NCBI GenBank assembly: GCA_046350295.1 | Contig: JAXMAR010000029.1 | Coordinates: 1-64,000, forward strand | Reading direction: 5' to 3' | Length of the DNA: 64,000 nucleotides | From: JAXMAR01 sp046350295 | Lineage (GTDB): Bacteria > Planctomycetota > Planctomycetia > Gemmatales > Gemmataceae | Translations under genes and position numbers: made by a program | Notes under the pieces: generated by a model | Database searches by the model: none | Seen by the model: the letters and a program-made list of their open reading frames with translations, nothing else | Told to the model about the DNA's origin: nothing | Shown: piece by piece, positions 44,302 through 54,057 of the stretch | How the letters are laid out: the number at the start of each line of letters is the position of its first letter | Numbering within the stretch: the first letter of the stretch is position 1

Positions 44302-44329
44302 ACTTGACCTCGAGCAACGGAGAAACACC

Positions 44330-44791
44330 ATGCACCTCACCAGCTCCGCCTTCAACGACGGCGACACCATCCCCATCCGCCACACCGCCGACGGCCCCAA
44401 CATCTCCCCTGCCCTGGAGTGGACCGGCGCCCCCGCCTCCGCCAAGAGCTTCGCCCTAATCTGCGACGACCCCGACGCCCCGCGCGGCACGTGGGTCCAC
44501 TGGGTCCTCTTCAACCTTCCCGCCGACGCGACAGCGCTCCCCGAAGGCGTCGCCACGGCCCCGACTCTCGACATCGGCGCCGCTCAGGGAAAAAACGACT
44601 TCCGCAACCCCGGCTACGGCGGCCCCTCCCCGCCCCCGGGCAAGCCCCACCGCTACTTCTTCCGCCTCTACGCGCTCGACGCCACGCTCAAGCTCGCCCC
44701 CGGCTGCTCCCGCGCCGACCTCGACCACGCCATGCAAGGACATCTCCTCGCCTCCGCCCAGCTGATGGGGAAATACGGCCGGACAAAGTAG
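44330..44791 (+). CDS. YbhB/YbcL-type PEBP-like protein
   Basis: A 153-residue protein of the bacterial Raf-kinase-inhibitor-like (PEBP) family. HTADGPNISPALEWTGAP and SFALICDDPDAPRGTWVHWV, with FNLPAD after it, are the anion-binding pocket motifs; the GKNDFRNPGYGGPSPPPGKP stretch and HRYFFRLYALDA complete the ligand loop. Function in bacteria is not settled. The start at 44330 has CGGAG upstream; frame intact and length normal. Confidence 0.92.
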   Translation: MHLTSSAFNDGDTIPIRHTADGPNISPALEWTGAPASAKSFALICDDPDAPRGTWVHWVLFNLPADATALPEGVATAPTLDIGAAQGKNDFRNPGYGGPSPPPGKPHRYFFRLYALDATLKLAPGCSRADLDHAMQGHLLASAQLMGKYGRTK

Positions 44792-44895
44792 CTCTGAGTC
44801 GTTGCATTGCGCTTGCGAGTTTCACGCCCCCTCCCAAGTGCCAGCCAACGCGCGCGGGCCACCCAGCCAGGCGTGCCAGCCGTAGAAAGAACCTC

Positions 44896-45741
44896 ATGAC
44901 TCAACCCATTCCAACCCGCCCTCTCGGCGCCACCGGCCGGCAGGTCACTCTCTTCGGCCTCGGCGGCGAAGGGGTGCTGCGAACGCATGGCCGGATGGCG
45001 GAAGCGGTTCCCGTGATCCAGCGTGCCCTCGATCTCGGCGTCAACTATTTCGATACCGCCCCCGCTTACGATCAGAGCCGGGATTACTATGGCGCCGCGC
45101 TCGGCGAGCGCCGCTCGGACATCTTCCTCGCGTCCAAAACGCACGAGCGCAGCCGCGACGGCTCCCTCTGGCTCCTCGAGGACTCGCTCAGACGCCTCCG
45201 CACAACGTACATTGACCTCTGGCAGCTCCACGACCTTCGTACCACGCGCGACCTGGACGCCATCTTCAGCAAAGGCGGCGCCCTCGAAGCGCTCGTTGAA
45301 GCCCGGCAGGCCGGGACGGTCAAGCATCTCGGCATCACCGGACACCACGATCCCGCCATCCTGCTCGAGGCGATGCGCCGCTTCGATTTCGATACGGTGC
45401 TGATGGCGCTCAATGTCGCCGACGTCCATCGCCTCTCCTTCGCGCGGACCGTCCTGCCCGAGGCGGCTCGGCGCGGCATGGCCGTCATCGGCATGAAGGT
45501 CTTCGCCGGCGGGCGCCTCGTCGAACCCGGCCGATTGCCCGTCGCGCAGGCGATGGGCTATGTGCTGTCGCTCTCCGGCGTCAGCAACGTGATCATCGGC
45601 TGCAGTACGCCGGAAGAGGTTGAAGAGAACGTTCGGGCCGCGCGGGAGTATCAGACTTTGAAGGACGAGGACATGCGCCGGCTGGAGGACATGACGCGCC
45701 GTTCCGCGCCGGCGTGGACGTATTACAAGCGGAGCGGCTGA
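44896..45741 (+). CDS. Aldo/keto reductase
   Basis: A 281-residue TIM-barrel oxidoreductase, NADPH-dependent in most relatives. RPLGATGRQVTLFGLGGEGV opens it, LGVNYFDTAPAYDQSRDYYG holds the catalytic Asp and Tyr, IFLASKTHERSRDG the Lys, and IDLWQLHDLRTT the His position. SGVSNVIIGCSTPEEVEEN near the end is the cofactor-binding part. Many planctomycetes carry several such genes for sugar or aldehyde conversion. No linked pathway gene nearby. Confidence 0.92.
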   Translation: MTQPIPTRPLGATGRQVTLFGLGGEGVLRTHGRMAEAVPVIQRALDLGVNYFDTAPAYDQSRDYYGAALGERRSDIFLASKTHERSRDGSLWLLEDSLRRLRTTYIDLWQLHDLRTTRDLDAIFSKGGALEALVEARQAGTVKHLGITGHHDPAILLEAMRRFDFDTVLMALNVADVHRLSFARTVLPEAARRGMAVIGMKVFAGGRLVEPGRLPVAQAMGYVLSLSGVSNVIIGCSTPEEVEENVRAAREYQTLKDEDMRRLEDMTRRSAPAWTYYKRSG

Positions 45742-45774
45742 TCGCGAAAACCCGACCGAGTTGTCGATCCACCG

Positions 45775-46518
45775 ATGAATCCCACGTTTGAGACGATCGG
45801 GACCTATTTCATCCGCGTGGCGCCCGGCTTCCTTCTCGGCGCCGCCATGCTGTTCGTCTTTCGGCGCGAGGCGCGGCTGCGGATCGTCTTCTATCTGGCG
45901 CTCTTCGTCCTCCTCCGCGACGCGATGACCCCGCTCGGCTTGTGGTCGTTCGGCAGCCAAGGTTTCTTCTGGATCCGCCTTGCCCCCGATCCGCTCTTCA
46001 TGGTCCTCTTCGGGGCCGGCTGTCTCGGTCTCACGCTCGCCCTCTATTATCTCGACCGGGCGAACCGGCCCTTGTTTTGCTGGGTGCGCGGCAGTCCGCC
46101 CGTCGGGCTCGCCTGGGGGCTGGCCGGAACGCTCGTCGCGGTCGCGCCGCTGTTCGTCGTCTACCAGTACACGCCACTCGAGATGCGGGGCGGTCCGGTC
46201 CCGACCGCCCATCTCGCGGCGCTCCTCGGGTTCGCGCTCCTGGGCAATCTGCTCGAAGAGGCGCTCTTTCGCGGCTATGTCCTCGGCTATCTGGCGCAGA
46301 CGATGAGCTCGCTCAAGGCGGGCGTCGCTTCCGGTCTCGTGTTCGCGTTCTGCCACATCTTCTTGGCCACCACGGTGACTTCCGTAGGCTATCCGCTCCT
46401 GGTCTTCACCTTGTGGGAAGGAGCCATCGCGGGCCTTGTCGGCGCCCGGAGCGGCGTGCTGCCGGCGACGCTGACCCACGGCGGCGCCATCTTCTTGCTT
46501 GCGTCCGGGCTGTTTTGA
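45775..46518 (+). CDS. CPBP-family intramembrane metalloprotease
   Basis: A 247-residue membrane protein with about seven helices. LLGNLLEEALFRGYVLGYL holds the EExxxR motif, LVFAFCHIFLATTV the second His, and LTHGGAIFLL the final His region; these are the three blocks of CAAX protease/bacteriocin-processing (CPBP, Abi) enzymes. Its substrate is unknown; relatives mature peptides or confer self-immunity. It follows the aldo/keto reductase after 33 bases, possibly on one transcript. Confidence 0.88.
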   Translation: MNPTFETIGTYFIRVAPGFLLGAAMLFVFRREARLRIVFYLALFVLLRDAMTPLGLWSFGSQGFFWIRLAPDPLFMVLFGAGCLGLTLALYYLDRANRPLFCWVRGSPPVGLAWGLAGTLVAVAPLFVVYQYTPLEMRGGPVPTAHLAALLGFALLGNLLEEALFRGYVLGYLAQTMSSLKAGVASGLVFAFCHIFLATTVTSVGYPLLVFTLWEGAIAGLVGARSGVLPATLTHGGAIFLLASGLF

Positions 46519-46612
46519 TCCCCACGGCGCCGACCCCTTGTTTTCACGGCACGGCGACCCCACAATGCAACGAGCTTATTCTCGTCCGGGGTCCAACACC
46601 AAGGAGTTTCTC

Positions 46613-47248
46613 ATGCGACGATTCTGCGGCGGATTGATCGTGGTCGGCCTCCTCGGCCTGAGCGCGGAGCGCGTGAGCGCCGGCGCCAAAAGCCCGGAGG
46701 ATACCTTCAAGGCGATGGGGGCCGCGCTCAAGGAGAAGAACGTCAAGGCCTTTCTGGCCCAGTTCACGAAGGAGTCGCAGAGCGCCATCACCGGCGGCAT
46801 GGTCATGATGGTGGCCATGGGCAAGGCCTTCGCCAAGTTCGACAAGAAGGACGGCGAGGCCAAAGCGAAGATCTTCGATGAAATCCTGAGCAAGCACGGC
46901 CTCAGCGAGGACAAGCTCGCGGACCTGAAAGACATCGGCAAGGATCCCAAGAACCTGGGCAAAGCGATGGTCACGCTGGGCGGACTGGTCAAGGACAAAG
47001 CCAGCTTCGTCGGCGACGTCTTCGCCGCCATGCCCAAGGTCGGCAAGGGCGAGAACCCCTTCAAGGAGCTCGAAGGCGCCAAGCTGTCGGACGTCAAGAC
47101 GGACGGCGACCGGGCCGCGGGCAAAGTCACCGCGAAAAAGGGAGACATGGAACAGACCGAGAATATCTATTTCCTGCGCGAAGACGGCGTCTGGCGCGTC
47201 GACGCCATTCGCATGATGCAGGAGAAGATGGACAAGGGTCCCAAGTAA
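46613..47248 (+). CDS. Exported protein of unknown function
   Basis: A 211-residue protein with signal peptide (FCGGLIVVGLLGLSAERVSA) behind AAGGAG. The mature part is Lys-rich and helical: DTFKAMGAALKEKNVKAFLA, then GDMEQTENIYFLREDGVWRV near the end, which has the pattern of a SnoaL/NTF2-like cone (ED-GVWRVD). Planctomycetes have many such secreted NTF2-like proteins. A strong terminator follows. Confidence 0.7.
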   Translation: MRRFCGGLIVVGLLGLSAERVSAGAKSPEDTFKAMGAALKEKNVKAFLAQFTKESQSAITGGMVMMVAMGKAFAKFDKKDGEAKAKIFDEILSKHGLSEDKLADLKDIGKDPKNLGKAMVTLGGLVKDKASFVGDVFAAMPKVGKGENPFKELEGAKLSDVKTDGDRAAGKVTAKKGDMEQTENIYFLREDGVWRVDAIRMMQEKMDKGPK

Positions 47249-47274
47249 GCGTCGGCCGCTTTCTTGCGTGTCGC

Positions 47275-47297
47275 GCCGGTCGCAGAACCGGGGGACC
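47275..47297. repeat. GGTTCTGCGAACC-type hairpin, copy 5 (variant, reverse)
   Basis: CCGGTCGCAGAACCGGGGGAC: a diverged copy with one base lost from the first arm. It lies between the 46613-47248 gene and its terminator. Confidence 0.5.
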
Positions 47298-47311
47298 GCA
47301 TCCCAGGACGA

Positions 47312-47339
47312 GAGGCCCGGTCATGCCGGGCCTCTTTTT
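47312..47339 (+). terminator. Rho-independent terminator
   Basis: GAGGCCCGG (47312-47320) pairs with CCGGGCCTC (47326-47334) over TCATG and is followed by TTTTT. A textbook terminator for the plus-strand gene ending at 47248. Confidence 0.92.
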
Positions 47340-47402
47340 CGTTGAGCGGATTCGGCTAGAGTATGGGGGACCCACCACCCTCCCACCGACCCCGTGTCCG
47401 CG

Positions 47403-48968
47403 ATGACGACTCCCGCCTCCTCCAACCTCGGCAAGTGGATGGCCCTCCTTGCCGCTCTCCTCGGCTGGCTCTTCGACGGCCTGGAGATGGGCCTCTTTCC
47501 TCTTACCGCTCGCTCCGCCCTGCTCGAGATGGCGATCAAGGACGAGGGCTACGACTGGTCGAAGCTCACGCTCGAGCAGGTCAAGGAACTCGACGCGACC
47601 CACAACCGGGACCTCCTCCGCTGGCTCGGCATCATCACCGCCTTCTTCCTCGTCGGCGCCGCCACCGGCGGCGTCTTCTTCGGCTGGCTCGGCGACCGCA
47701 TCGGCCGTGTCCGCGCCATGGTCCTCTCCGTCCTCACCTACGCGCTCTTCAGCGGCTCGTGCGCCTTCGCCCACGCCCCCTGGCAGATCGGCGTCCTCCG
47801 CTTCATTGCCGCGCTCGGCATGGGGGGCGAATGGTCGCTTGGCGTCGCGCTCGTCAACGAGATCTGGCCCGGCCGCTCCCGCGCCTTCCTCGCCGGCCTC
47901 ATCGGCGCCGCCGCCAACGTCGGCTACCTGGCCATCGGCCTCGTCGGCACGGCGGTCATCACCCAGATCCCCTCGGTGCGCGAGACGCTCGCCGGCTTCG
48001 GCCTCTCCGACGGCGTCGTCAACTTCCTCGTCGAGGACAAGAGCAAGGGCTGGCGCTTCCTGACGCTGTGCGGCGCCGTCCCCGCTCTGTTGACGCTGTT
48101 CATCCGCCTGTGCGTGCCGGAGTCCGAGCGCTGGGAACACGAGCGGCAGCGCGGCGCCACCTCCCACTGGGCCAACCGCGATCTCCTCGCCGTCCTCGTC
48201 GGCGCTGCCGCGGCCTGCGGCATGATCTACCTCTATATCGACCCGCGCATCGACGCCGTCCTCCGCATCGCCGGCACGGTCGTCGGCCTCGCCGCGGTGA
48301 CATGCGGCTATCTTTTTCCGGTCATCCTTTACCTGAGGCGGGCCAGAGAGGCGGAAGGCGAGGAGGCGGTAGGCCGCGGCACGCTTGGCTTGATGCTGCT
48401 GGCCGCGTGCCTGAGCGGCGTCGCGCTTCTGGGCACCTGGGGCACGGTACAGCAGGCTCCCCCCTGGTCCGGCTCGCTGCCCGACGCCCCCACAGACGCC
48501 GCCTCGCAAACGCAGATCTGGTCCGCCCTCGGCGCCATCCTCGGCACCATCCTCGCCGCCCTCGCCGCCGACTGGCTCGGCCGCCGCTTGACCTACACGC
48601 TTCTGTGCGCCGGCTCCTTCCTCATCATCCCGGCCTTGTTCCTGACAACCGAGAGCTTCGACAGCCGCTTTCTCCTCCTCACCTTCCTCGCCGGCGCCAT
48701 CACCGCCTCCTTCTACGGCTGGCTTCCCCTCTATCTCCCCGAGCTCTTCCGCACCCGCGTCCGCGCCACCGGCTCGGGCTTCGGCTTCAACTTCGGCCGC
48801 ATCATCGCCGCCATCGGCGTCCTCCAACTCGGCAACCTGAAGGGCCTGCTTGCCCCGTGCGGCTGGAGCGACGGGCAGATCTTTTCCGTCCTCGCCTGCA
48901 TGTATCTCGTCGGCATGATCATCATCTGGTTCGCGCCCGAGACGAAAGGGCGGCCTTTGCCCGAGTAG
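47403..48968 (+). CDS. MFS transporter (sugar/acid symporter type)
   Basis: A 521-residue protein with about 12 membrane helices. ALLGWLFDGLEMGLFPLTAR at helix 1, FFGWLGDRIGRVRAMVLSVL in the loop 2-3 signature, RFIAALGMGGEWSLGVALVN at helix 4 and YLPELFRTRVRATGSGFGFN late in the protein are typical of the metabolite:H+ symporter group (ShiA/AAHS-like). It has an enlarged central loop with extra helices around residues 210-390. Substrate unknown. Start ATG 47403 or GTG 47394. The stop is seven bases before the next kinase start. Confidence 0.9.
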   Translation: MTTPASSNLGKWMALLAALLGWLFDGLEMGLFPLTARSALLEMAIKDEGYDWSKLTLEQVKELDATHNRDLLRWLGIITAFFLVGAATGGVFFGWLGDRIGRVRAMVLSVLTYALFSGSCAFAHAPWQIGVLRFIAALGMGGEWSLGVALVNEIWPGRSRAFLAGLIGAAANVGYLAIGLVGTAVITQIPSVRETLAGFGLSDGVVNFLVEDKSKGWRFLTLCGAVPALLTLFIRLCVPESERWEHERQRGATSHWANRDLLAVLVGAAAACGMIYLYIDPRIDAVLRIAGTVVGLAAVTCGYLFPVILYLRRAREAEGEEAVGRGTLGLMLLAACLSGVALLGTWGTVQQAPPWSGSLPDAPTDAASQTQIWSALGAILGTILAALAADWLGRRLTYTLLCAGSFLIIPALFLTTESFDSRFLLLTFLAGAITASFYGWLPLYLPELFRTRVRATGSGFGFNFGRIIAAIGVLQLGNLKGLLAPCGWSDGQIFSVLACMYLVGMIIIWFAPETKGRPLPE

Positions 48969-48974
48969 CATCCC

Positions 48975-50500
48975 ATGACAAGAGACACGCTCGAATCCGG
49001 CGACGTTCAGGCGACCGCGCCCAGCCTGGTCGACACGGTTCCCTTCGCCCGCTCCCCGCGCGCCCACGACGATTTTCCGGAGGTACCTGGCTTTCAGTTG
49101 CTCGCCCTGATCGGCCGGGGCGGCATGGGCGTAGTGTTCAAGGCCCGGCAGATCGCCTTGAATCGCATTGTCGCTTTGAAAATGATCCGCCCCGGTCTAC
49201 TCCCCACGGAAGGCGACCTGCAGCGCTTTCACACCGAGGCGCAGGCCACGGCGGCGCTACGACATCCCCATATCGTCAGCGTCCACGAGATCGGCCAGAC
49301 GCCGCTCGGGCCGTTCTACTGCATGGACTACATTGACGGAACCAGTCTGGCCAAGCGCCTCGTTGACGGTCCGTTGCCCGCGAGAGTCGCGGCGCGGTAC
49401 CTCGTCCTCATTGCCCGCGCCGTCCAGCACGCGCACGATGGCGGCTTCCTCCATCGGGACCTCAAGCCCGCCAACATCCTGCTCGACGCCGACGACAAGC
49501 CGCACGTCTCCGATTTCGGCCTGGCGAAACGCCTCGACGATGACGGCGGCCAAACTCAGACCGGCGCCGTCCTCGGCACGCCGAGCTATATGGCGCCGGA
49601 GCAGGCCGCCGGCAGCAAGGCCCTGACGCCCGCCACCGACGTTTACGCTCTGGGGGCCATCCTCTATGAACTCCTGACGGGGCGACCGCCGTTTCGCGCT
49701 TCCAATCCCATGGAGACGGTACGGCAGGTCCTCGAGCGCCCGCCGGCCCCGCCCCGCCTCGTCAACAGCGGCGTCGACCAGGCGCTCGAGGTGGTCTGTC
49801 TCAAGCTGCCTGGAGAAAGACCCGCGCCGCCGATACCCTTCGGCGGGGCGCGCTCGCCGCCGATCTGGACCGCTTTCTCGCCGGCGACTCGATCGAGGCT
49901 CGGCCCTCCAGCTGGCGCCAGCGCTTCGCTCTGCTCCTGGAACACAGCCAGTACGACAAACACTTCGGCGCGTTCGCCCGCCTCTTTCTCTTGCTCGGCA
50001 TCCTCATGTTCCTCACGGAAGCGGCCATCAATACGGTCTATCTGGTCCGTCCCACCGAGCAATACCTTTACTTTCTCGTCCAGACCGCGCGACTCTTTCT
50101 CTTCGCCGCCCTTCTTTGGTGGTTTCGACCGGAAGGAGGCTTTCGGCCCACCAGCGCCGGCGAACGGCTCCTCTGGTCGCTGGGCGCCGGCTACATCCTC
50201 GCTTGCATTCTCATCGGTGTTTGCCATCGCCTGGCATACGGCTTCACCATCGGCCCCCACGACGAAATGAGTCACTACCCCAAGCTGGCTGCCCTGACCG
50301 GCATGCTGTTCTTCGCGCTCGGCAGCTGCTACTGGGGTTGGTGCTACGCCTTCGGCGCCCTCTTCTTCCTCGCTTCCCTCTTCATGGCCGTCAACATTCC
50401 CCTCGCGGGCTTCGTTCACGGATCCCTCTGGCTCCTCGTCCTGACGATTATCAGCGCCCGCCTGCAGCGCCTCGCTCGCGCCGCGGAAACCACCGATTGA
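48975..50500 (+). CDS. Ser/Thr kinase with C-terminal multi-helix membrane domain, one frameshift region
   Basis: The kinase domain (residues about 40-290) is complete: IGRGGMGVVFKARQIALNR, VALKMIRPG, FLHRDLKPANILLDADDKPH, DFGLAKRLDD, LGTPSYMAPEQAAG and LTGRPPFRASN. Near base 49805 the frame breaks (expected CLEKDPxxRY); homology resumes in another frame at DRFLAG-like sequence and then LGILMFLTEAAINTVYLVRP and six hydrophobic segments to TGA 50500. Read together it is about 508 residues. The membrane tail has no extra sensory domain that I can name. It follows the MFS gene after six bases, so the two are co-transcribed. Confidence 0.85.
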
Positions 50501-50601
50501 GGTTTTCAAGACGGATTTCCAGTCCCTCACAATTCGTCTTCGTCCTTTCATTTCCGATATTTAGGGGTAAACTGCTAAGCATCCCTGATGAAGGATGCTC
50601 G

Positions 50602-53600
50602 ATGAATCCCGCCTCTCCCGCTCATCCGGCCCCGCAGCAGCTGCATGCCTATTGCCTTGGTAAGCTGCCTGAAGCCGAGATGCTATCGCTGCACGCCCAC
50701 CTGGAAAGCTGCCCCGCCTGCGCCGTGCTGCTGACCCGCGTCCGCGAGGACACTTTTCTGGAGAAGCTCAGGCACGGCGGAGCCGGCGACGGGACGAGGC
50801 CGCAGGATGCGCGGCCGCAGGATGCGAGCACGCCCGAGATGGCGACGCACGCGAGCACGGTCGGGCCGACGGCGGCGTGGCAACTGCCTCCCCCGCCCGT
50901 CCCCGTGAGTTCCAAGCCCGCGACGCAGGCGCCGCCCGCGCCCGCCAAGGCCGCAACACCGGTGGCCGCAGCGCCGGCCGGCGCGGCGCCGTCTCCCCTG
51001 GCGCCCCCTTCGATCGCCGGCCTGGAGGTCGTCAAGCAGCTCGGCAAGGGGGGCATGGGGGTCGTCTATCTTGTCCGACAGACCGAGTTGAACCGTCTCG
51101 CCGCTCTCAAAGTGTTGCGAAAAGGCGAGAACGCCGGCATCAACGACCTCGCCCGCTTCAAAGCCGAGGCCACCACCATCGCGGGCCTGCAGCACGACAA
51201 CATCGTGCAGATCTACCAGGTCGGCGCCCAGGGAGACATCCCCTACCTGCTGCTCGAATACGTCGAAGGGGGCACGCTGGCGCAGAAGACGGCGCAGGGT
51301 CCGCTGGCGCCGCGCCAGGCCGCCGCCATCGGTATGACGCTGGCCAAGGCCGTCCACTTCGCCCACGAGAAAGGCGTGATCCACCGTGACCTCAAGCCCG
51401 CCAACATCCTCCTCAACAACTTCGGCAAGCCCAAGATCAACGACTTCGGCCTCGCCAAGCGTCAGATCGACCTGACCCACATCACGCAAACGGAGGCCAT
51501 CCTCGGCACGCCGAGCTACATGGCGCCCGAGCAAGCCGCGGGCAAAAGCCGCGACATCACGCCCCTCGCCGACGTCTACTCCCTCGGCGCCATCCTGTAT
51601 GAGATGCTGGTCGGCCGGCCGCCGTTCAAGGGGGAGAGCATGCTGGTGACGCTGCGGCAGGTGCTGCGTCACGACCCGATCCAGCCGCGCGCCCTGGAGC
51701 CGGCGATTCCGGCCGACCTCGAAGCGATCTGCCTGAAGTGCCTGGAGAAAAGTCCGGCGCAGCGCTATGCGAGCGCCCAGGCGCTGGCCGAGGACCTGCG
51801 CCGGTTCCTGGCGAACGAGCCGGTGCAGGCGCGGCCGGCGCGGTGGTGGGAGCGGTCGATCAAGTGGGTCCGGCGCCGCCCTGCCCTGGCCGGCTTCCTC
51901 GCCGCCAGCGTCGTCACCTTCGCGGTGCTGATCTTCGCGCTGACGCGTATGGCGTACAGCGCCCGGCTCGAAGACGCCCTCGACGAAGCGACCAAGCAGA
52001 AGACCGTCGCCGAGGAGGAGGGCGCCCGCGCCCGCGAGCAGAAGGCCCGCGCCACCTACCTCGCCGGGCTTTACGGCGTCCGCGAATCCATCGATCTGGG
52101 TACTGCCGCCGGCGTCTTCGATTTCCTGGAAGGCACCAAGCCGAAAGCGGGAGAAAAGGACTTCCGCGGCTTCGAGTGGTACCACCTGTGGCGCCTGTGC
52201 AACCGCGAGGAGACGACGCTGCGGCACACGGCGCCGGTCCGCGCCGTCGCCGTCTCCCCCGACAACCTCTGGCTCGCCGCGGCCGGCCGCGACAATCTCG
52301 TCCACCTCTACGACCTCTCCAAGCGCACGGAGGTCTACACCTTCCGCGGCCACCGCGACGCCGTCAACGCTCTCGCCTTCACCCCCGACGGCAAGACACT
52401 CGCCTCCGCCGCGGCCGATCAAAGCGTCAAGCTCTGGGACATCGGCAAGAAGAAGGAGATCGGCGAGGGACTCGCCGGCCACGCCAGCGGCGCCACCGCC
52501 TGCGTCTTCGACCCCAAGGGGAAATGGCTCGCCACCGGCAGCGGTCACGGCGACCTGCGCATCTGGGCCCTCGCCGACACGAGCAAGCCGCGCCTGCTCG
52601 CCAAGCTGCCCCTCGCCGTCACCAGCCTGGCCGTTGATCCGTCCGGCAAATACCTGGCCGCCAACGGCTCGAGCGATCACATCATCCGCCTCTGGGAAAT
52701 GCCGGACGGCAAGGAGGTCGATCCGCTGAAGGGACACAAGAACATCGTCCGCTCCCTGGCCTTTTCCCCGAAGAACGAGCTGTTCGCCTCCGGCTCGGAG
52801 GACGGCGAGGTCATCCTCTGGGACCTGAGCAACGACCAGGTCGTCAAGACGTTCAACCTGCACCGCGGCGCCGTCCACGCCCTCGTTTTCGATTCCTCGG
52901 GCACGAAGCTCGTCAGCGGCAGCTTCGACCATTCCATCCGCGTCTGGATGCCCGGCCGGAAGGACTGGATCCAGGGCATGTCCGCCATCGCCCACACCGG
53001 GCAGGTCAGCAGCGTCGCATTGTCGGGGGACGGCCGCTACCTCGTCTCGGGCAGCTACGATCAGACGGTGAAGATCTGGGGCCTCGCCACGCTGCAGGAA
53101 CCGCAATCGCCGGGGGTGCACAAGGGGGCGGTGAGCGCGATCGTCTTCGGGCCCGACAACGTGATGTACACGTCGGGAGCGGACAACACGATCGCGCGGC
53201 GGCGGCTGACGGAGACGAACGACATCGTGTACAAGACGGACGACTTCCTGACCCGGCTCACGGGTTTGGCGATGCGCCGCCTCGACAACAACCTGGTGAT
53301 GGTCGGCGCCAAGGGCTCGGACGCGGCGGCGACCGGGGAGATCTACCTTTTCGACACCGTGGCGCGCATCCGCAATCGCGTCGGGGCTCACGGCGCGGCG
53401 ATCAGCGCCGTCGCCATCAGCTCGGACGGCAAGCTCCTCGCCGTCGCGGGGACGGACCGCGTCATCAAGGTCTGGAACCTCGACTTCAAAGGGCAAGTCG
53501 CCACCTTCACCGGCCACCTCGACCAGATCCACGCCCTGGCCTTCGCGCCGGACAACAAGACCGTCGCCTCGGGCGGCGAAGGAAACCAGGTCCTCCTCTG

Positions 53601-54036
53601 GGACGTCGAGACACAAAAACAGAAGGGGAGCCTGAAGGGCTTCGCCGGCCTGGTCCGCGGCATCCTGTTCTCGCCGGACGGCAAAGCCCTCGTCGTCGGC
53701 GGCGAGAACACGACGACGCACCAGTGCCCCGTCCAGGTCTGGGATTTGGCCGAGAACAAGTTGGCCAACCTCCTCAAGGGGCACACCGGCACGGTTAACG
53801 CGATGGCCTTCTCCCCCGACGGCAAGCAGCTCGCCACCGTGGCCCACGACCAGACGGTGAAGCTCTGGGACTGGCAAACCGGCGAGGAACGCGCCACCTA
53901 CAAGGAACACCTGGCGCCGATCCGCGCCGTCGCCTTCTCCAACGACGGCCGGACCTTGATCTCAGGCGACGAGGATGGGACGCTGATCATCCGGCATGGG
54001 GCTTCGGATGCGGAAGTGACGCGGAAGCGCGAGTAG
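50602..54036 (+). CDS. Ser/Thr kinase with 14 WD40 repeats
   Basis: A 1144-residue membrane kinase. The N-terminal 60 residues hold an anti-sigma-like zinc-binding motif (HAHLESCPAC); a Pro/Ala-rich linker leads to the kinase (about 138-410): LGKGGMGVVYLVRQTELNRL, ALKVLRK, VIHRDLKPANILLNNFGKPK, DFGLAKRQ, ILGTPSYMAPEQAAGKS. One membrane helix lies near 430-452 (FLAASVVTFAVLIFAL), then a short coiled coil (EEEGARAREQKARA). From about 530 I count 14 WD40 units, such as VNALAFTPDGKTLASAAADQ and VNAMAFSPDGKQLATVAHDQ: two seven-bladed propellers outside the membrane. Typical planctomycete sensor kinase; ligand unknown. Confidence 0.93.
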   Translation: MNPASPAHPAPQQLHAYCLGKLPEAEMLSLHAHLESCPACAVLLTRVREDTFLEKLRHGGAGDGTRPQDARPQDASTPEMATHASTVGPTAAWQLPPPPVPVSSKPATQAPPAPAKAATPVAAAPAGAAPSPLAPPSIAGLEVVKQLGKGGMGVVYLVRQTELNRLAALKVLRKGENAGINDLARFKAEATTIAGLQHDNIVQIYQVGAQGDIPYLLLEYVEGGTLAQKTAQGPLAPRQAAAIGMTLAKAVHFAHEKGVIHRDLKPANILLNNFGKPKINDFGLAKRQIDLTHITQTEAILGTPSYMAPEQAAGKSRDITPLADVYSLGAILYEMLVGRPPFKGESMLVTLRQVLRHDPIQPRALEPAIPADLEAICLKCLEKSPAQRYASAQALAEDLRRFLANEPVQARPARWWERSIKWVRRRPALAGFLAASVVTFAVLIFALTRMAYSARLEDALDEATKQKTVAEEEGARAREQKARATYLAGLYGVRESIDLGTAAGVFDFLEGTKPKAGEKDFRGFEWYHLWRLCNREETTLRHTAPVRAVAVSPDNLWLAAAGRDNLVHLYDLSKRTEVYTFRGHRDAVNALAFTPDGKTLASAAADQSVKLWDIGKKKEIGEGLAGHASGATACVFDPKGKWLATGSGHGDLRIWALADTSKPRLLAKLPLAVTSLAVDPSGKYLAANGSSDHIIRLWEMPDGKEVDPLKGHKNIVRSLAFSPKNELFASGSEDGEVILWDLSNDQVVKTFNLHRGAVHALVFDSSGTKLVSGSFDHSIRVWMPGRKDWIQGMSAIAHTGQVSSVALSGDGRYLVSGSYDQTVKIWGLATLQEPQSPGVHKGAVSAIVFGPDNVMYTSGADNTIARRRLTETNDIVYKTDDFLTRLTGLAMRRLDNNLVMVGAKGSDAAATGEIYLFDTVARIRNRVGAHGAAISAVAISSDGKLLAVAGTDRVIKVWNLDFKGQVATFTGHLDQIHALAFAPDNKTVASGGEGNQVLLWDVETQKQKGSLKGFAGLVRGILFSPDGKALVVGGENTTTHQCPVQVWDLAENKLANLLKGHTGTVNAMAFSPDGKQLATVAHDQTVKLWDWQTGEERATYKEHLAPIRAVAFSNDGRTLISGDEDGTLIIRHGASDAEVTRKRE

Positions 54037-54057
54037 AAGGACATTGTGCTTTTCGGT

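Noticed and set aside
44668..46563. 631-codon minus-strand frame across PEBP, aldo/keto reductase and CPBP genes
   Set aside because: It covers three recognised genes on the plus strand and has low-complexity charged composition.
50683..53910. Very long minus-strand open frame (about 1075 codons) opposite the WD40 kinase
   Set aside because: Its translation is Val/Ala/Gly/Asp-rich with no domain and follows the codon pattern of the sense gene; it is a high-G+C shadow.
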